Of a DNA stretch of 25,528 nucleotides, positions 23,778 through 25,528 are shown one piece after another. A model generated the notes under the pieces. The model was not told where the DNA came from. It did no database searches and saw only the letters and a list, made by a program, of their open reading frames with translations. The DNA comes from JBJHBY01 sp050485745. Lineage in GTDB: Bacteria; Pseudomonadota; Gammaproteobacteria; Pseudomonadales; CAMLJR01. The DNA is taken from contig JBJHBY010000015.1 of assembly GCA_050485745.1 (NCBI GenBank), forward strand, positions 1 through 25,528. The letters run 5' to 3'. The position numbers and the translations under genes are program-made. Positions within the stretch are counted from its first letter, which is position 1. Each line of letters opens with the position of its first letter.

Positions 23778-25003
23778 TTCTGGTGCCGCTCGCTCTGCGT
23801 ACTTTCTGGCCCTGTTCGTAACGGCTCTGTCGCAGGCCCGAGTGCAGTCAGGGCAATCAGCGCACAAAGGGGTATATGCAGGTAAAGCCAGAAAGGATTT
23901 GGTGAAAACAGCAGTGTATGACCATCGACCAGCATTGCCATACAGCCACCTGCGAGAAGTGCGCGCCAGGGACGTGCATGGGGGTTGCCAGATCCGGCCC
24001 TGAAAGCCAGAAAAAGTATACTGAAAAGAAGTGTCAGTCCGGCAAGTCCACCGTACAGCAAGGTACCTATGTAAAGGGAGTGAGCATGCAGAATATGGTA
24101 GCCGTCGAGTGAAAGGTCTCTCGGAATGCTCTGTCCGCAACCCAGGAAAATTCCGCAACTCCAGGCTCTCGAAAGTTCATAAGCCCATATATCGGGGCGG
24201 TAGGAAAGACCGCGATTCAGAAGAAGGCCGGCATCGAATACTGTGAATGCAATGCCTATGACAATTACGAGAGTCGCTATAAGTAGTGCAGTGACTCGAG
24301 CGCGGCCATGTAGCAATAGAATGAACAAGGTACCCATCAGGGCGAGGATTGCGCTGCGTGACTGGGCAAGCAGCATGATCAGAACGTTGATCAGTAAGAC
24401 GCTGCCCCATAGCGCCCGAAGTGCAGCCCGTTTCTCCAGGCTCATAAAAAAAGCGATGATTGAATATGTCACCGCGATAATTCCCAGGCTGATCGGGTTC
24501 TCCATTCGTCCGAATCCGTAGAGTCGGGTATAGGGAAATCCTCCATCATGGTAACGAATAAGGCCGCCAAAGATCCCGTTCAGCATGACGAGAATGGCGA
24601 TTGTAGGTATCAGGATCTGTGCCAAAGGGCGTCGATCACGAAGTATGATGAAAAGAGTCAGGCCAAGGGCGTACAGATAAAAAACTCGCTTCAGATTCCG
24701 GAATAGCTCGCTGGAGTCATACTCGGGAGTCCAGAACTGGTTGAGCGGTATGAAAAGAAGAAAGGCCAGCCATAGATTACTCAGAACGGATTGATGGTAG
24801 GTGCGAAGATCTGAGCGGGTAATCGAAAGAATGAGTAGTGGAATGACGCCCGCGTAAAAAATGTTGTTGATTCCCTTCGAGCTCGGTATGACCATGAAGG
24901 AGGCCGAGAAAATGATGAAAACGAAATACAGGTAGTGCCGGGTCATGTCCCTGTTGATAATCATCGTCGGTACTGTCATATCCTTTCCATGTGTTGTCGC
25001 CAT
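23774..25003 (-). CDS. O-antigen ligase (WaaL-like) polytopic membrane protein
   Basis: A 409-residue protein with about ten or more hydrophobic segments and, between them, a periplasmic-type region ending SYRPDIWAYELSRAWSCGIFLGCGQ and HILHAHSLYIGTLLYGG; the RxDxW (Arg-Pro-Asp-x-Trp) and HAHSLYI elements are typical of the Wzy/WaaL (O-antigen ligase/polymerase) superfamily. WaaL joins undecaprenyl-linked O-polysaccharide to the lipid A core on the periplasmic side. Being next to an InaA-like kinase, as waaL is in Pseudomonas, favours ligase over Wzy polymerase. ATG 25003 lies 8 nt after the kinase stop; ATG 24979 with GGAAAGGA just before is an alternative. Confidence 0.8.
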   Translation of the reverse strand: MATTHGKDMTVPTMIINRDMTRHYLYFVFIIFSASFMVIPSSKGINNIFYAGVIPLLILSITRSDLRTYHQSVLSNLWLAFLLFIPLNQFWTPEYDSSELFRNLKRVFYLYALGLTLFIILRDRRPLAQILIPTIAILVMLNGIFGGLIRYHDGGFPYTRLYGFGRMENPISLGIIAVTYSIIAFFMSLEKRAALRALWGSVLLINVLIMLLAQSRSAILALMGTLFILLLHGRARVTALLIATLVIVIGIAFTVFDAGLLLNRGLSYRPDIWAYELSRAWSCGIFLGCGQSIPRDLSLDGYHILHAHSLYIGTLLYGGLAGLTLLFSILFLAFRAGSGNPHARPWRALLAGGCMAMLVDGHTLLFSPNPFWLYLHIPLCALIALTALGPATEPLRTGPESTQSERHQK

Positions 25004-25011
25004 TATTGCAG

Positions 25012-25528
25012 TCAGTTAGACAGGGTTGTCAGTGAGTTCAGATTCTCAGTAAACCTCCGGGATGCCTGAAAGGATTCAAGATAACCCTGGGCGATCAATG
25101 TCAGAGCCTGTTGGTCGAGGCCGCCCTGAATACTGCTGCGTCGGACGAATTGCCTCCAATTGCGCAGGCGCAGGCCCTCGCGCAGGCATCCATTGAAAAA
25201 GCGCATGTCGAGAACGTCGATCAGCCCGGCTGGACGGTTACCTTGGATGATGATGTTTCCCGAGTGAAGTGAGCGGAAGTAAACGCCCCTGGAATGCAGG
25301 TCGTTGATAAATTGGCCTGTGCTCAGCGCAAGGGCTCTGTCCATGCTGCCTTGCTTCAAACATTGCGCGAGCGTTTCGCCCTGAATCGGTGAGTAGCGAA
25401 CCGCCGAGCCATCGCGAAAAGGGAGGTCACGTATTTCAATCACTTCCGGTGCGTCAATGCCAAGGCCCTTCAATCGTCGGGCATTTCCAGCGAAGCGCGA
25501 GGCCGCAGCCTGCAGGGTATATCGGGAC
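25012..25528 (-). CDS. InaA-like kinase-fold protein, C-terminal part (truncated by window edge)
   Basis: The reading frame is open to the right edge; about 172 residues are visible. Features: NARRLKGLGIDAPEV (N-lobe), AVRYSPIQGETL (hinge), RGVYFRSLHSGNIII in the catalytic-loop position, and GLIDVLDMRF (metal Asp). The catalytic loop lacks the normal HxD aspartate: FRS-LHxGN replaces it, which I recall as usual in the Pseudomonas protein next to waaL (PA4998). It probably acts on LPS core or is an inactive relative. It is the first of three genes (kinase-ligase-GT4) on this strand, with the ligase start 8 nt after its stop. Confidence 0.75.
   Translation of the reverse strand, partial: SRYTLQAAASRFAGNARRLKGLGIDAPEVIEIRDLPFRDGSAVRYSPIQGETLAQCLKQGSMDRALALSTGQFINDLHSRGVYFRSLHSGNIIIQGNRPAGLIDVLDMRFFNGCLREGLRLRNWRQFVRRSSIQGGLDQQALTLIAQGYLESFQASRRFTENLNSLTTLSN

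Noticed and set aside
1..25528. CRISPR arrays, tRNA or rRNA genes, insertion sequences
   Set aside because: No regular spaced repeats, cloverleaf-like sequences, transposase motifs or terminal repeats with target duplications were found by reading.

Overview
The window reads as chromosomal DNA of a gammaproteobacterium close to the Pseudomonadales/Cellvibrionales (a Pseudomonas or Halieaceae-like relative). The grounds are recognisable protein families and gene order: a XerC tail followed by a YigB-type phosphatase and a SutA-like acidic protein; a glnE-ilvE-waaF-waaC-waaG-waaP run in the order I recall from Pseudomonas aeruginosa; and an InaA-type kinase next to an O-antigen-ligase-like protein, also as in Pseudomonas. 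Most of the window is GC-rich, with tight gene packing and typical ATGA/GTGA start-stop overlaps. No tRNA, rRNA, CRISPR array, insertion sequence or integrase (other than the XerC tail) was seen.

Left part (1-10.1 kb): xerC 3' end, yigB-like HAD phosphatase, sutA-like gene (minus), a DUF523 protein, then a minus-strand series of two short-chain dehydrogenases, a DUF502 membrane protein, a membrane-anchored glutaredoxin and the ABC-F ATPase Uup. These are followed by a Tll0287-like c-type haem protein, a small hypothetical (minus), a periplasmic/anchored DUF411 metal-binding protein and a dGTPase. Two convergent gene pairs overlap at their 3' ends.

Middle part (10.1-16.2 kb): an orphan GspE/PilB-type ATPase, a short intergenic region with several strong inverted repeats, glnE (interrupted by a 10-N assembly gap that looks artefactual) and ilvE.

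Right part (16.2-25.5 kb): an inner-core LPS operon. waaF and waaC add the two heptoses, waaG starts the outer core, waaP phosphorylates heptose, and a fused two-lobe kinase-fold protein follows. After it come a 2-oxoglutarate/Fe(II) oxygenase and, on the other strand, a GT4 glycosyltransferase, a WaaL-like polytopic protein and a truncated InaA-like kinase. The last approximately 4 kb is visibly more AT-rich, as is common in variable outer-core/O-antigen loci.

No clearly new multi-gene system was found. The most unusual items are the LPS-linked 2OG oxygenase with the kinase-fold proteins, the orphan GspE ATPase, a diverged dispersed repeat present at both ~0.1 and ~12.1 kb with strong hairpins nearby, and the collapsible GGCC-N10-GGCC gap in glnE. 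There is no gene-free stretch longer than 300 bases.
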